Assembly (NCBI GenBank): GCA_036571765.1
Contig: BROE01000011.1
Location: 7,602,575 to 7,666,574, forward strand
DNA: 64,000 nucleotides
Direction: 5' to 3'
From: Plecoglossus altivelis
Lineage: Eukaryota > Chordata > Actinopteri > Osmeriformes > Plecoglossidae
Shown here: positions 40,182-51,601 of the stretch, in pieces
How positions within the stretch are numbered: the stretch's first letter is position 1
How the letters are laid out: every line of letters begins with the position of its first letter
Notes under the pieces: generated by a model
Seen by the model: only the letters and a program-made list of their open reading frames with translations
Told to the model about the DNA's origin: nothing
Databases searched by the model: none
Program-made: the position numbers and the translations under genes

Positions 40182-40330
40182 AGCCTATCCTCCTGAGGCT
40201 ATACTTACATACTGCAGACAGGAGGCCCGCCATGTCTCCAGAGCAGCTACACAGTCCCTGGTTTCACTTCCCCACCCCTCCGTCGCTGGGTGGATCCAGC
40301 ACAGGCCCGCTGCCAAGTGTGGAGTCTTCT

Positions 40331-42563
40331 CTACTGCTGAGGAGAGAGAGAACATCAACATCAGCGTGGAGCAGGATCTTCACCGTTAGCATGAAGCAGT
40401 CAGACATGTTGGATGAACACGTTAGCACACATGACTGTTGAAGTCGAGTGAGATGAGTGAGGGTCAGGCTGCGTGGGGAAGTCAGTGTTTGGTGTTTTCA
40501 TACCTGTCTCTCGTAGAACAGCAAGTATGCGCTCCTCTGCCTGCGCTCGCAGACCAACTCGCCGGTCGTCTCCGTGACAATGTCGTCATTGTAGGAGAGC
40601 CAGCGGTCGGTCTGGTCCTCGGGGTCACCATCCGAATGATGGCAGTCACTGATGTAGTGACCTAAGGGGGTGGGAGAGTGGTCTGTTAGGTAAGGTAGAG
40701 CCAATCGTGGTTATACTCACCTGTTTACCTCACTGTGGTGCTGTCAATGTGTGTGTGTGTGTGCGTGTGCAGATACTCACCTGTGAATTGCTTGTGTGAG
40801 CTGCTGTTTGATGTGCAGAATACTCACCATGGGTGAGATGGTGTGTGAGAGGATGCTATACTTTACCCAGAACAAAGCTGTTTCCTAATGCAACATAATT
40901 TGACTAAAATAAGTGGGGGTCAGTCAATTGGTGCATGCGTGTATTATTATTGTATTATTGTCACACTTACCAATATCTCCCGTGTATGTGCGTGTACATG
41001 ATGGGATTCTCACCCGAGGTAGTAGAGGAGCCAATGTGACTCAACACACCGACCAGGCTGTACCGTGAGCCCTGGAAACAGACACCCAGACGTCAGACAC
41101 AGCGCAGCACGCTGAACGCACTTTCAAAGAGCCTCCAGCTTCATCCTAAAGTCTGTTTCTTTCCTGATTAGAGTACGTCTGATATTTCATGTCTCTCTAC
41201 TATCTCCTCACCATGAGGCAGCTTCCCTCTCTGTCTGACCCCTCCTCAGTGCTCACATGAACTGGATCAGACAAGGGTGGTAAACACAGTCAACTGACAA
41301 GCTCTCAACTCCCTAGTCACTTCCCACTTGTGGAGCTGTGTGTTGGAATCAGCACTGATCTGAGCATGTGTGCTGCAAGTGTCCAACCTATGGCAGTGCT
41401 GTCAGCGGGAGTGCTGAACCACAACCCCCTGTACTGTACCTGAGGCATGGGGTCTAGCCAGCTGAGCGTTCCTTGTCTCATCCTGGGTGTGGCCCTGGCA
41501 CCCAGGATTCTGGCCCTGCTCCTGGCCGGCCCCGCTGACGAGCGCCTCGTCACCGCTCGGTCCAGAGCGGAGCAGCAGCTCCCTGCTGAGAAGAACGGGC
41601 TCCTCCGACTTCTCCAGCTGCCATCCGGCGCCGCGACAGAAGCGGTTCAAATGGAACACCATCATTCTGCAGAGGGGAGGAAGATGAAGGACAAGATCTA
41701 AAGGTCGGCCATTCCAATCTTAGCTCAGCGAGGGACCAGGAACCACACAGCTGGCAGACTCACCTAGGCAGGGTCAGGAACGACCACCGCAGCCCTGAGC
41801 TGTGTCCTCCACAGCTGCAGCGGAACTCTAGTTCGCTCTCCTTCAACAGAGTAGATGTGGGAGGGTGGGGGAGTCATTATTACAGACCATCCTTAGATGC
41901 CACTCCAAAGCTAATTTGAATAGTCTAGTGTGTAAAGGGACCTACTGACCTGGAGGTGCTGCTGCAGGCAGGCCTCCACAGACCTCCCAGCCACCATGGC
42001 CAGAGACAGGTTTGTGAAGTCTTCCTGTCTGGAAGACTCCAGTCCGCACCTTGACACAGAATTCAAGTCTCGTTTACAAGCCTTTGGTCAAAGTTGTCAA
42101 GAGCAAAACATTTGAGTCGTGAGTGCGTGCAGAGTAGCTGGAGAATGTTCAAGTGTCTTACTGTCTGCAAGTCCTAATGCTGAGCATCTGGAAATGCAGG
42201 TTGGTGCGGACAGGGCAGGTGTACGCCCCCACACCCAACGCCCCTCCCTCCAGGAGAGGGGCCAGAGCTGCCATCTGGGCTACGGTGGCACAGAAGAACT
42301 CGTGGGCGTCCTGAACACACACAGGCAACGCAAACACCCAGAGATCAAAGGCGTTCACGTCAACCTAGAACTAGTGGATTCCTCTCCTGTCATGCAAACA
42401 AGGCCTCGCGTTGAGGACGGTTAGCGGCGCTACTCTCACCTTCTGGCCTCCGTCCGCAAACTCGCCAGCCTCCTCTGCCACGCAGCCAAGTAGCGCCTTC
42501 AGAGCGCCACGTTTGTACGCCGGTCGATGGGCGTATCTGGCCGCCCGTACTTCCACAAAGCAC
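40331..42563 (-). pseudogene. USP37-like copy B, 5'-truncated
   Basis: Transcript-order segments are 42563-42440 (CFVEVRAARYAHRPAYKRG), 42310-42162 (DAHEFFCATVAQM), 42049-41950, 41840-41764, 41666-41440 (MMVFHLNRFCRGAGWQLE), 41261-41212, 41071-41014 (SLVGVLSHIGSSTTS), 40661-40504 (GHYISDCHHSDGD) and 40336-40331 (Gln, stop). All frames are open, so the His half of the catalytic domain is intact. Upstream of the first segment the sequence jumps at about 42570 into the end of an LTR. The Cys-box exon, the repeat exon and the promoter are therefore gone. Without the catalytic Cys it cannot encode an active protease. A recent deletion or unequal crossover is the simplest cause. Confidence 0.8.
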
Positions 42564-42570
42564 CTGCACG

Positions 42571-42661
42571 GAATTGAACTTAACTATACTGAATCCTGGT
42601 GATCCATTTGACCACTCTCGATGCGTGAACACGTAACAGAGTAAAATCATAAACGCCAACA
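42571..42661 (+). mobile_element. LTR 3'-end fragment at copy B breakpoint
   Basis: The last 91 bases of the same LTR as LTR 1, ending CGCCAACA, are fused directly to copy B intron sequence. The normal spacer follows (GTGGACATTTCTC). It marks a deletion that removed the rest of the LTR, the 5' flank and the first four exons of copy B. Confidence 0.85.
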
Positions 42662-43233
42662 GTGGACATTTCTCAAGTGTCGCAATCAGATACTAAGCTG
42701 AATTTAAATGGCAGGTGATTGGGTGAACCATCTGTCTATCGCAGACTCAACTCAACTCATCCCATGCCCGCAGCTGGAACCGATTGCTCCAACCCAGTGT
42801 GCTAGGAATAGCTTTGAGCAGGCAAGATGGAGTCACACGTGGTCGCCATCTCATAATTGCAGCGCTCTTCTGCACAGTCATCGTATCAAATCGTGACCGG
42901 GCTAGTACAGCTTACACCTAACAAATCATTACCTGGCAATTAGTATGAATAATTACCCTTCAATATCAGATCTAGCACTTTCCGCCTCGTGATGCGAAAA
43001 GTCTCACACCCTTAGGAGAGTTCTCCCACCAAAGCCTTTCGTCACTGCCCAACGGCATACGTTTCTTATTTGAACCTGTAGTGTCTTTGAACTCATCTAC
43101 ATATGTACTCTTTGCATGAAATGGGCCTGAGTATTCAGAGGCATCACCCTAATCAAATGTTGTTGTTGTAGTTTTTATTATTCTGATAAACAATGACAAC
43201 CATGAGAGCAGGTAGGGGTGAAACCAATTGAAT
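42662..43233. repeat. Unit spacer left of USP copy C
   Basis: The same spacer as at 39500-40073 with scattered substitutions. A short plus-strand frame (42708-42896) is again open. No independent gene was recognised. Confidence 0.8.
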
Positions 43234-43341
43234 TTTATTTTTAAAGCTCCCCAAGGGCAAGCCTGAAGCAGTGGCGACAGTGGCAAGGAAAAACTCCCAC
43301 ATGGGGGAGAAACCTTGAGAGGATCCAGGCCCTTGGGGAGC
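43234..43341 (-). promoter_or_regulatory. Copy C 3' UTR hairpin and poly(A) signal
   Basis: AATAAA on the minus strand (43239-43234) follows the 13-base inverted repeat with arms 43341-43329 and 43258-43246, identical to the other units. Confidence 0.7.
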
Positions 43342-43490
43342 AGCCTATCCTCCTGAGGCTATACTTACATACTGCAGACAGGAGGCCCGCCATGTCTTCA
43401 GAGCAGCTACACAGTCCCTGGTTTCACTTCCCCACCCCTCCGTCGCTGGGTGGATCCAGCACAGGCCCGCTGCCAAGTGTGGAGTCTTCT

Positions 43491-46400
43491 CTACTGCTGA
43501 GGAGACAGAACATCAACATCAGCGTGGAGCACGATCTTCACCGTTAGCATGAAGCAGTCAGACATGTTGGATGAACACGTTAGCACACATGACTGTTGAA
43601 GTCGAGTGAGATGAGTGAGGGTCAGGCTGCGTGGGGAAGTCAGTGTTTGGTGTTTTCATACCTGTCTCTCGTAGAACAGCAAGTATGCGCTCCTCTGCCT
43701 GCGCTCGCAGACCAACTCGCCGGTCGTCTCCGTGACAATGTCGTCATTGTAGGAGAGCCAGCGGTCGGTCTGGTCCTCGGGGTCACCATCCGAATGATGG
43801 CAGTCCACTGATTGTAGTTGACCTACGGGGGTGGGAGAGTGATCTTTGTTAGGGAAGGTAGCAGCCACATCGTGGTTATACTCACCTGTTTACCTCACTG
43901 TGGTGCTGTCAATGTGTGTGTGTGTGTGTGCAGATACTCACCTGTGAATGGTGTGTGAGTGTGTTTGGTCTTGCGCGTATACCTCACTTTTGTCGAATTG
44001 GCTGTACTGTGTGTGTTTGTGTGCAGATACTCACCTGTGAATGGTGTGTGTGAGTGTGTATACTTACTCAGAACAAAGTGTTTTCCTAATGCAACATAGT
44101 TTGACTAAAATAAGTGGGGGTCAGTCAATTGGGGCATACGTCTATTATTATTGTATTATTGTCACACTTACCAATATCTCCCGTGTATGTGCGTGTACAT
44201 GATGTGATTCTCACCCGAGGCAGTAGAGGAGCCAATGTGACTCAACACACCGACCAGGCTGTACCGTGAGCCCTGGAAACAGACACCCAGACGTCACACA
44301 CAGCGCAGCACGCTGAACGCACTTTCAAAGAGCCTCCAGCTTCATCCTAAAGTCTGTTTCTTTCCTGATTAGAGTACGTCTGATATTTCATGTCTCTCTA
44401 CTATCTCCTCACCATGAGGCAGCTTCCCTCTCTGTCTGACCCCTCCTCAGTGCTCACATGAACTGGATCAGACAAGGGTGGTAAACACAGTCAACTGACA
44501 AGCTCTCAACTCCCTAGTCACTTCCCACTTGTGGAGCTGTGTGTTGGAATCAGCACTGATCTGAGCATGTGTGCTGCAAGTGTCCAACCTATGGCAGTGC
44601 TGTCAGCGGGAGTGCTGAACCACAACCCCCTGTACTGTACCTGAGGCATGGGGTCTAGCCAGCTGAGCGTTCCTTGTCTCATCCTGGGTGTGGCCCTGAC
44701 ACCCAGGATTCTGGCCCTGCTCCTGGCCGGCCCCGCTGACGAGCGCCTCGTCACCGCTCGGTCCAGAGCGGAGCAGCAGCTCCCTGCTGAGAAGAACGGG
44801 CTCCTCCGACTTCTCCAGCTGCCATCCGGCGCCGCGACAGAAGCGGTTCAAATGGAACACCATCACTCTGCAGAGGGGAGGAAGGTGAAGGACAAGATCT
44901 AAAGGTCGGCCATTCCAATCTTAGCTCAGCGAGGGACCAGGAACCACACAGCTGGCAGACTTACCTGGGCAGGGTCAGGAACGACCACCGCAGCCCTGAG
45001 CTGTGTCCTCCACAGCTGCAGCGGAACTCTAGTTCGCTCTCCTTCAACAGAGTAGATGTGAGGGGGGGATTCATTATTACAGACCATCCTTAGATGCCAC
45101 TCCAAATCTAATTTGACTAGTCTAGTGTGTAAAGGGACCTACTGACCTGGAGGTGCTGCTGCAGGCAGGCCTCCACAGACCTCCCAGCCACCATGGCCAG
45201 AGACAGGTTCGTGAAGTCTTCCTGTCTGGAAGACTCCAGTCCGCACCTCGACACAGAATTCAAGTCTCGTTTACAAGCCTTTGGTCAAAGTTGGCAAGAG
45301 CAAAACATTTGAGTCGTGTGTGCGTGCAGAGTAGCTGGAGAATGTTCAAGTGTCTTACTGTCTGCAAGTCCTAATGCTGAGCATCTGGAAATGCAGGTTG
45401 GTGCGGACAGGGCAGGTGTACGCCCCCACACCCAACGCCCCTCCCTCCAGGAGAGGGGCCAGAGCTGCCATCTGGGCTACGGTGGCACAGAAGAACTCGT
45501 GGGCGTCCTGAACACACACAGGCAACGCAAACACCCAGAGATCAAAGGCGTTCACGTCAACCTACAACTAGTGGATTCCTCTCCTGTCATGCAAACAAGG
45601 CCTCGCGTTGAGGACGGTTAGCGGCGCTACTCTCACCTTCTGGCCTCCGTCCGCAAACTCGCCAGCCTCCTCTGCCACGCAGCCAAGTAGCGCCTTCAGA
45701 ACGCCACGTTTGTACGCCGGTCGATGGGCGTATCTGGCCGCCCGTACTTCCACAAAGCACCTGCACGGACAGCGATGCGGAGGGAGAGATCCAGAGAGAG
45801 GGAAGACACAAAAAGAGGCAGCGAGCAAAAAGGTGTCACGATTCCAACCGCTTTTCTGAGTCACAGATAAAAAGTCAGGCTTTGTTGATAAGAGGAGGGT
45901 GTGTACTTGAGCAGGCTGGCAGCTGCATTGCTCCTCCAGATGTGCTGCTGTTGTAGCAGCTCCTGGCAGAAGCCCTCCATTCTCAGCATGCACTGAATGG
46001 TGGCATTCAGGTAGCAGCTCTGACCTAAATTTGGCAACCTGTGAAGAGGCAAACAAACGCTACTAGGAATTCTAGGACTAGCAAATGAAGGTGTGACACC
46101 AGTCCAGTCTCCACTACAATCTCTTACCCCAGGCACTGCAGTTGTTCGCTGGTGAGCAGCTGCACGATTTGACCCGGGACCCTGGGCACGTCGGACCTCT
46201 GGACCTCTGGAACCTTAATGCTGGCCCAGTCCAGCTGAAGCAACATCGCCTCAAGATCCTGGGCCATGGTTGCCCTGTAGGGAGGCCAACACAGTCACTA
46301 CCAGACTGGGACAAGGTCACTTCAGGCTTCATAAATGTGAGCATGGCAAACAATATTCCAACAGCTCCAGTCCCAAAGAATACACTTGGCGTGGTGGATT

Positions 46401-47403
46401 GGAGTTTTGAAGCACCAGAGAGGAGAGTTTCTTACTGACCTGTACAGGGACCTGGAGGCCCGGTCCTCCTTCAGCAGGTGAGAGGCTGGGGGAGAGGATG
46501 AGATCACAGAATACACTGGCTCATATCCCAACCTAACTTTGAACAATCCTGTACCCTGGGACACTACCTCCAACTGAGTACCTAGCACCATGAATAAACT
46601 TCAATGGATTTGGTTTGTTATTCTGCTGCATAAACATGAAAGTAAACACACGTAAACCCGCTTTTCATTTAGATTTTAAGGAGGTGACCTGCATCTACAC
46701 TCAAACACAACATAAAAAGGTTGCATAAAAATAGTTCAACATTATTGGTCGGTACCAAACTGGACCGCAGTTACTATGCCTGCCAATTTGAACTGGACTA
46801 TACACACTATAGTGTGGGGAAGGGCTTACCTGCCACAGACGATGGGATGGACTTGAAAGGAGTGGCGTCCTTCACCGCTGGAGTCGAGGAAGACTTCACT
46901 ACCCTCAACATGGTGAGGGTAGGCTGGACCACCTTGGCGGGGGTGGCAGGCTTCACCTCTGGGACAGAGGTGGTGGACTCGACCACCTCGGTGGGCGAGG
47001 CAGGCCTCACCATAGTGAGGGTAGGCTGGACCACCTTGGCGGGGGTGGCAGCCTTCACCTCTGAAACAGGGGTAGTGGACTCAACCACCTTAGTGGGGGT
47101 GGCAGGCCGCACCACAGTGAGGGTAGGCTGGACCACCTTGGCGGGGGTGGCAGGCTTCGCCTCAGGAGCAGGGGTGGTGGACTCAACCACCGTAGTGGTG
47201 GTGGCAGGCTTCACCTCTGGAACAGGGGTCTTTGACTGGACCACCTTGGTGGGGGTGGCAGGCTCCACCACTTTAACCATAGGGGCACATGTCATCCCTG
47301 TGGTGGGGGAAGGTGGTGCAACCTTGCCAGGGGAGGCAGCCATAATCCTGTGGGTGGAGGTAGTGGCCTCGGTGCTGCCAGCTGGAGCTGCTGTTGCCAC
47401 TTC
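43491..47403 (-). CDS. USP37-like copy C, full exon set but His box altered
   Basis: Segments in transcript order: 47403-46830 (Thr/Val/Pro repeats), 46485-46440, 46274-46128 (ATMAQDLEAMLLQLDWASI), 46038-45907 (LPNLGQSCYLNATIQC, catalytic Cys), 45760-45637, 45507-45359 (DAHEFF...CPVRTNLHF), 45246-45147, 45041-44965, 44867-44641, 44462-44413, 44272-44215 (SHIGSSTAS), 43822-43662, 43496-43491 (stop). The protein would be a deubiquitinase related to USP37/26/29. Relative to the other copies, segment 43822-43662 has three single-base insertions that keep the frame but turn GHYISD into GQLQSVD and remove the catalytic His. The surrounding intron is also rich in one-base insertions, so sequencing error is possible. 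Its first mapped intron is 344 bases against 96 in D and F. A 301-base duplication lies at its 5' end. Confidence 0.75.
46486..46829 (-). other. Copy C long form of the first mapped intron
   Basis: 344 bases against 96 in copies D and F (copy A also has the short form). The extra 248 bases lie between the GTAAGCC donor and the TTGGAGGTAG segment. Both forms keep the strong acceptor CTCTCCCCCAG. Confidence 0.8.
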
Positions 47404-47972
47404 CTGACCCAAGGTAGGAGAGCCATGATGCCCCCTGCTGCCAGGAAAAAAAAACCTTTCAATTTCTCAGTATATACAAAGGTGAAGGATGCTCTGCAGT
47501 AACAGACAAAGTGAACTTTGGACGCCTTTTGGTATCCAGAAATGTAACTTTGATCGGACGAATTCTGATTCTCTTACCTCTGTTGAGAGTCCTCCGCTAC
47601 CTCAACTTGAGGTAAAGGAGACACTTTGTTTTTCTATCGTATACAAAAAAGACAATTGACCAGTTAGCTTACGTGCTGCCAGCTGGAGCTGCTGTTGCCA
47701 CTTCCTGACCCAAGGTAGGAGAGCCATGATGCCCCCTGCTGCCAGGAAAAAAAACCTTTCAATTTCTCAATATTGACAAAGGTGAAGGATGCTCTGCAGT
47801 AACAGACAAAGTGAACTTTGGACGCCTTTTGGTATCCAGAAATGTAGCTTTGATCGGACAATTTCTGATTCTCTTACCTCTGTTGACAGTCCTCCGCAAC
47901 CTCAACTTGAGGTAAAGGAGACACTTTGTTTTTCTATCGTATACAAAAAAGACAATTGACCAGTTAGCTTAC
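47372..47972. repeat. Local 301-base tandem duplication in copy C
   Basis: 47372-47672 and 47673-47972 are direct repeats, nearly identical. Each includes the first 32 bases of the repeat exon, its acceptor and about 270 bases of upstream intron. The other units have one copy. Confidence 0.9.
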
Positions 47973-49302
47973 TTACACAAATACAAGGTATGAGGAGTTA
48001 TGTGCTAGGGTAAAAGACTGGGAGCACATGCAGGGCAATAACATTGACAATTTTACCAAGAGTAGAATCGCTCCTAAAAATGTTCCAATGCCATATTCTA
48101 ATACATTTACTTGTGTATTTGATCGTAATCACATTATTTCCATCATTATTACACAGACCTTTGAGAAAGTGCAAGGGCAGTAAGGCGTATTTGCCTCTGA
48201 AGAGTTAATACAGCCCATGTTTTCAGCTTTCGTTGTCAACTCGCAATGAAATGTATCTTGAACCTCGGCTTACTTTGTACAACATTTCCATTATGACGTG
48301 ACATTCATTGTTATCACCCTGGAAACGTTTTCAGATTCAGAGCTTGTGGTGTAAATGGCTCCCATTTGCTAAATGGCATATGTAACCTTACAACTTACCA
48401 ACTTTGTGTCTATGCAATATGGGAGTAATGTTGGCCTGCCGCAGCATAGCGGGTGTGTTTTAGTGGGAATATACATTTTCACATAACCGTTGTTGCACTT
48501 GGCCTTACCAAATAAACATGCACACGACAGCCCAGTGATGCGCATATCCGGCAATACATTCATTCAGGTCTCCATTTCCGGTCAAGTGATAAACGTGACT
48601 TTTAATAATCAGAACCATGAACTTTGATCAGAACAGACTGTGAACTCTTAGCCTTTGCGCTCTTATCCCTACACCCAGAATATGCGCCTTCTTACTTACT
48701 TCATCGACCGATAACAGTTTGCCCCCGCAGACATCTCTCACGATCCACTTGCATATTTAAGAAACTGAGAATGACATGTTACATTACATTGTCCATTGGC
48801 ACAAGAAACAACTATGACATACTAATAATTTCTGTCAATATTAATGAACGACTAGCAAGCTAGCTGGCTATCAGATAACTGAACACATTAGGAGGCCTAG
48901 CTGCAGTGTTTCTGCTCTAAACGGTTAGATGCTAACTAATGACAGTACCGTTAGCGCTAGCTCCTCTTACTGATCGTTAGTTGGATGATCCCTACCTTTG
49001 TCGATGCATCTAACGCACCCTAGTATTTGAACCCCTATTTTCCCTCTTGCTTTGAGGGCAGTTACTTCATCATATGTATGTGGTTGAGTGGAATTTCGAT
49101 GAGATCACCACTCGTAAAATAAAATAAACGTATTGTATCTGACAGAACTAAAGCTAATGGCTAACTGCTAGTTACCAGAACCAGATCTGTTTTATGTAAT
49201 GCGTGAATTTACTTAATGATAAAAGTGTACCGTTGTTACTACAGTTATTGACAACGATGCGTGTGAGGGATGCTGTGATTTGAACGTGTAAGGTGTAGGT
49301 AA
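47973..49302 (-). other. Copy C 5' flank / candidate promoter region
   Basis: Homologous to the 5' flank of copies A and D, including the block at 48905-49045 that also appears inverted at 35650. No exon could be assigned with confidence. Confidence 0.4.
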
Positions 49303-50013
49303 TGAAGGATATAATAATTTATTTATGCTAGCAATGAAGGATATAATAATTTATGTATGCTAGCAATGAAGGATATAATTATTTATGCTAACAATGAAGG
49401 ATATAATAATTTACTTATGCTAGCAATGAAGGATACAATGATTTGCTTGTGCTGACCTAAAAGATTCGTAAGGCAGACAGTACTTTTCCATCATGCAAGA
49501 AGTGTTACACACTGTGGGAATCAAGGGGGAGTCGACAGTCCACACATAGTCAACACTATGATGTATTCCACTGTCTTATGTCGGGATGTGGGGAGTAGGG
49601 AACACTTTTTTGTGAGCAGAGTCAGATAAAACAACACCTGGGAGAGAGAGGCAACAAAGAGGGTCCTCTCAACCAGATAAGGAGATAAGACGGCCTTCGA
49701 ACCATGGGCAGAAACCACCGAAGGCAGAGGAACTCCTATCCTAATTAGTGCACAATGTTATCCATATTACCCGGGTCTCTCAAGGAAAGTTGTCGTTCTT
49801 CGCTGTGCCGAGTGTAAGACGCATGTAGCTGTGTGCTGTTAGGGACCTTGGAGCGACCCGGCTATCTGTATTAGAATTGTACTGTCAGGGAATAAACTGA
49901 ATTGAACTTAACTATACTGAATCCTGGTGATCCATCTTTTGGGGGACCACTTTTTTTTTCTCGATGGGTGAAACAACGGAACGGAGTAAAATCAGGAAGA
50001 AACGCCAACAACA
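49303..50013 (+). mobile_element. Solo LTR 2
   Basis: The same element, orientation and insertion site as LTR 1 (left flank GTAA, right flank GTGA), with five copies of the 32-base leading repeat, one shortened. Its last 80 bases carry many small insertions compared with LTR 1 and LTR 4. Confidence 0.75.
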
Positions 50014-50324
50014 GTGATCAAAATTTCTCCAAGTGTCGCAATCGCAACTAAGCCTGAATTTCCAATGGCAGCGTGATTGTCTGTGAACCCATCTGTCTAT
50101 CGCCAGATTTAAACTCAACTCATCCATGCCCGCGCAGCTGGCACCGATTGCTCCAAACCCAGCTGTGCTAGGAATAACTCTTGAGGCAGCAAGATGGCAG
50201 TCACACGTGGTCGCCATTCAATGCAGGTCTTCTGCACGTCGCTATCAATCGTGCTGGCTAGTACAGCTTGACACGCTAACAAATCTATTAAACCCCCTCT
50301 CTTTTGGGGGCCCCATTCTGTAGC
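50014..50324. repeat. Unit spacer, indel-dense left half
   Basis: Homologous to 39500-39775 but with a one- or two-base insertion or deletion every 10-20 bases. This suggests poorly polished sequence rather than natural divergence. Confidence 0.7.
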
Positions 50325-51051
50325 TGTTAGGGTTAGTATGTGATTTTACTCCGTTACATGTTCTCGGATCGAGAGTGGTAAAATGGATTACCAGGATTCA
50401 GTATAGTTAGGTTCAATGAAGTTTATTCCCTGACAGTACAATTCTAATGCAGATATCTGGGTCGCTCCAAGGTTCCTAACAGCACACAACTACGTGCGTC
50501 TTATGTTCGGCACAGAAAAGAACGTCACCTTTCCTTGGGAGACCCACAGTAATATATAGATAACATCATGCACTAATTGGGACACGAGCTCCTCTGCCTT
50601 TGGTGGTTTTCGCTCCTGGTACGAGGGCCGTCTTATCTCCGCATGCGGTGGATAGGACCCTCTTTGTTGCCTCTCTCTCCCAGGTGTTTGTTTTAACTCT
50701 GCACAGAAGGAAGATAGCATTCCCTACTCCCCACATCCCGAGATGAGACAGTGGCATACATCATACTGTTCATTATATGTGGACTGTTGACTCCCTCTTG
50801 ATTCCCACAGTGTGTCACACACCTTTCTTGCATGATGGAAGAGTACTGTCTGTCTGCCCTACAAATCTTATAGGTCAGCACAAGCAAATCATTGTATCCT
50901 TCATTGTTAACATAAGTAAAATCACATGGGTTAGCAAGTGAACCATTATATTCTTCATTATGTAATATCATATTTTTTAGCATAAGTGAATAATTATATT
51001 CTTCATTAGTAAATCATATAGGTTAGCATAAGTGAATCATTATATCCTTCA
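50325..51051 (-). mobile_element. Solo LTR 3, opposite orientation
   Basis: The reverse complement of the LTR 1 family, from TGTTAGGGTTAGTATG to TATATCCTTCA, inserted inside the unit spacer. GTAG occurs directly right of the element (51052) and at 50320-50323, one base from its left end, consistent with a 4-base target duplication. It is clearly more diverged from LTRs 1, 2 and 4 than they are from one another, and its leading tandem repeat units differ. Confidence 0.75.
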
Positions 51052-51344
51052 GTAGGAATAATTACCCTTCAATATCAGATCTAGGACTTTCCGCCTCGTG
51101 ATGCGAAAAGTATCAAACCCTTAGCAGAGTTCTCCCACCAAAGCCTTTCGTCACTGCCCAACCTCAACGGCATACGTCTCTTATTTGAACCTGCAGTGTT
51201 TTTGAACTCATCTACATACATACGCCTTGCATGAAATGGGCCTGAGTATTCAGAGAGGCATCACCCTAATCAAATGTTGTTGTTGTTGTTATTCTGACAA
51301 ACAATGACAACCATGAGAGCAGGTAGGGGTGAAACCAATTGAAT
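51052..51344. repeat. Unit spacer, right half
   Basis: Continuation of the spacer interrupted by LTR 3, ending at the 3' end of copy D. It contains a GTT tract near 51278-51292. Confidence 0.75.
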
Positions 51345-51452
51345 TTTATTTTTAAAGCTCCCCAAGGGCAAGCCTGAAGCAGTGGCGACAGTGGCAAGGA
51401 AAAACTCCCACATGGGGGAGAAACCTTGAGAGGATCCAGGCCCTTGGGGAGC
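51345..51452 (-). promoter_or_regulatory. Copy D 3' UTR hairpin and poly(A) signal
   Basis: AATAAA on the minus strand (51350-51345) follows the 13-base inverted repeat with arms 51452-51440 and 51369-51357. Confidence 0.7.
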
Positions 51453-51601
51453 AGCCTATCCTCCTGAGGCTATACTTACATACTGCAGACAGGAGGCCCG
51501 CCATGTCTCCAGAGCAGCTACACAGTCCCTGGTTTCACTTCCCCACCCCTCCGTCGCTGGGTGGATCCAGCACAGGCCCGCTGCCAAGTGTGGAGTCTTC
51601 T

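Noticed and set aside
46721..47407. Long open frame antisense to the Thr/Val/Pro exon of copy C (also at 36778, 54567 and 60177)
   Set aside because: It is open because of the repetitive GGTGG/CCACC composition. It has no splice context, and the sense frame continues into recognisable protease exons.
50325..51051. LTR 2 and LTR 3 as the two ends of one provirus
   Set aside because: They are in opposite orientations and separated only by about 310 bases of unit spacer, with no retroviral coding sequence between them.
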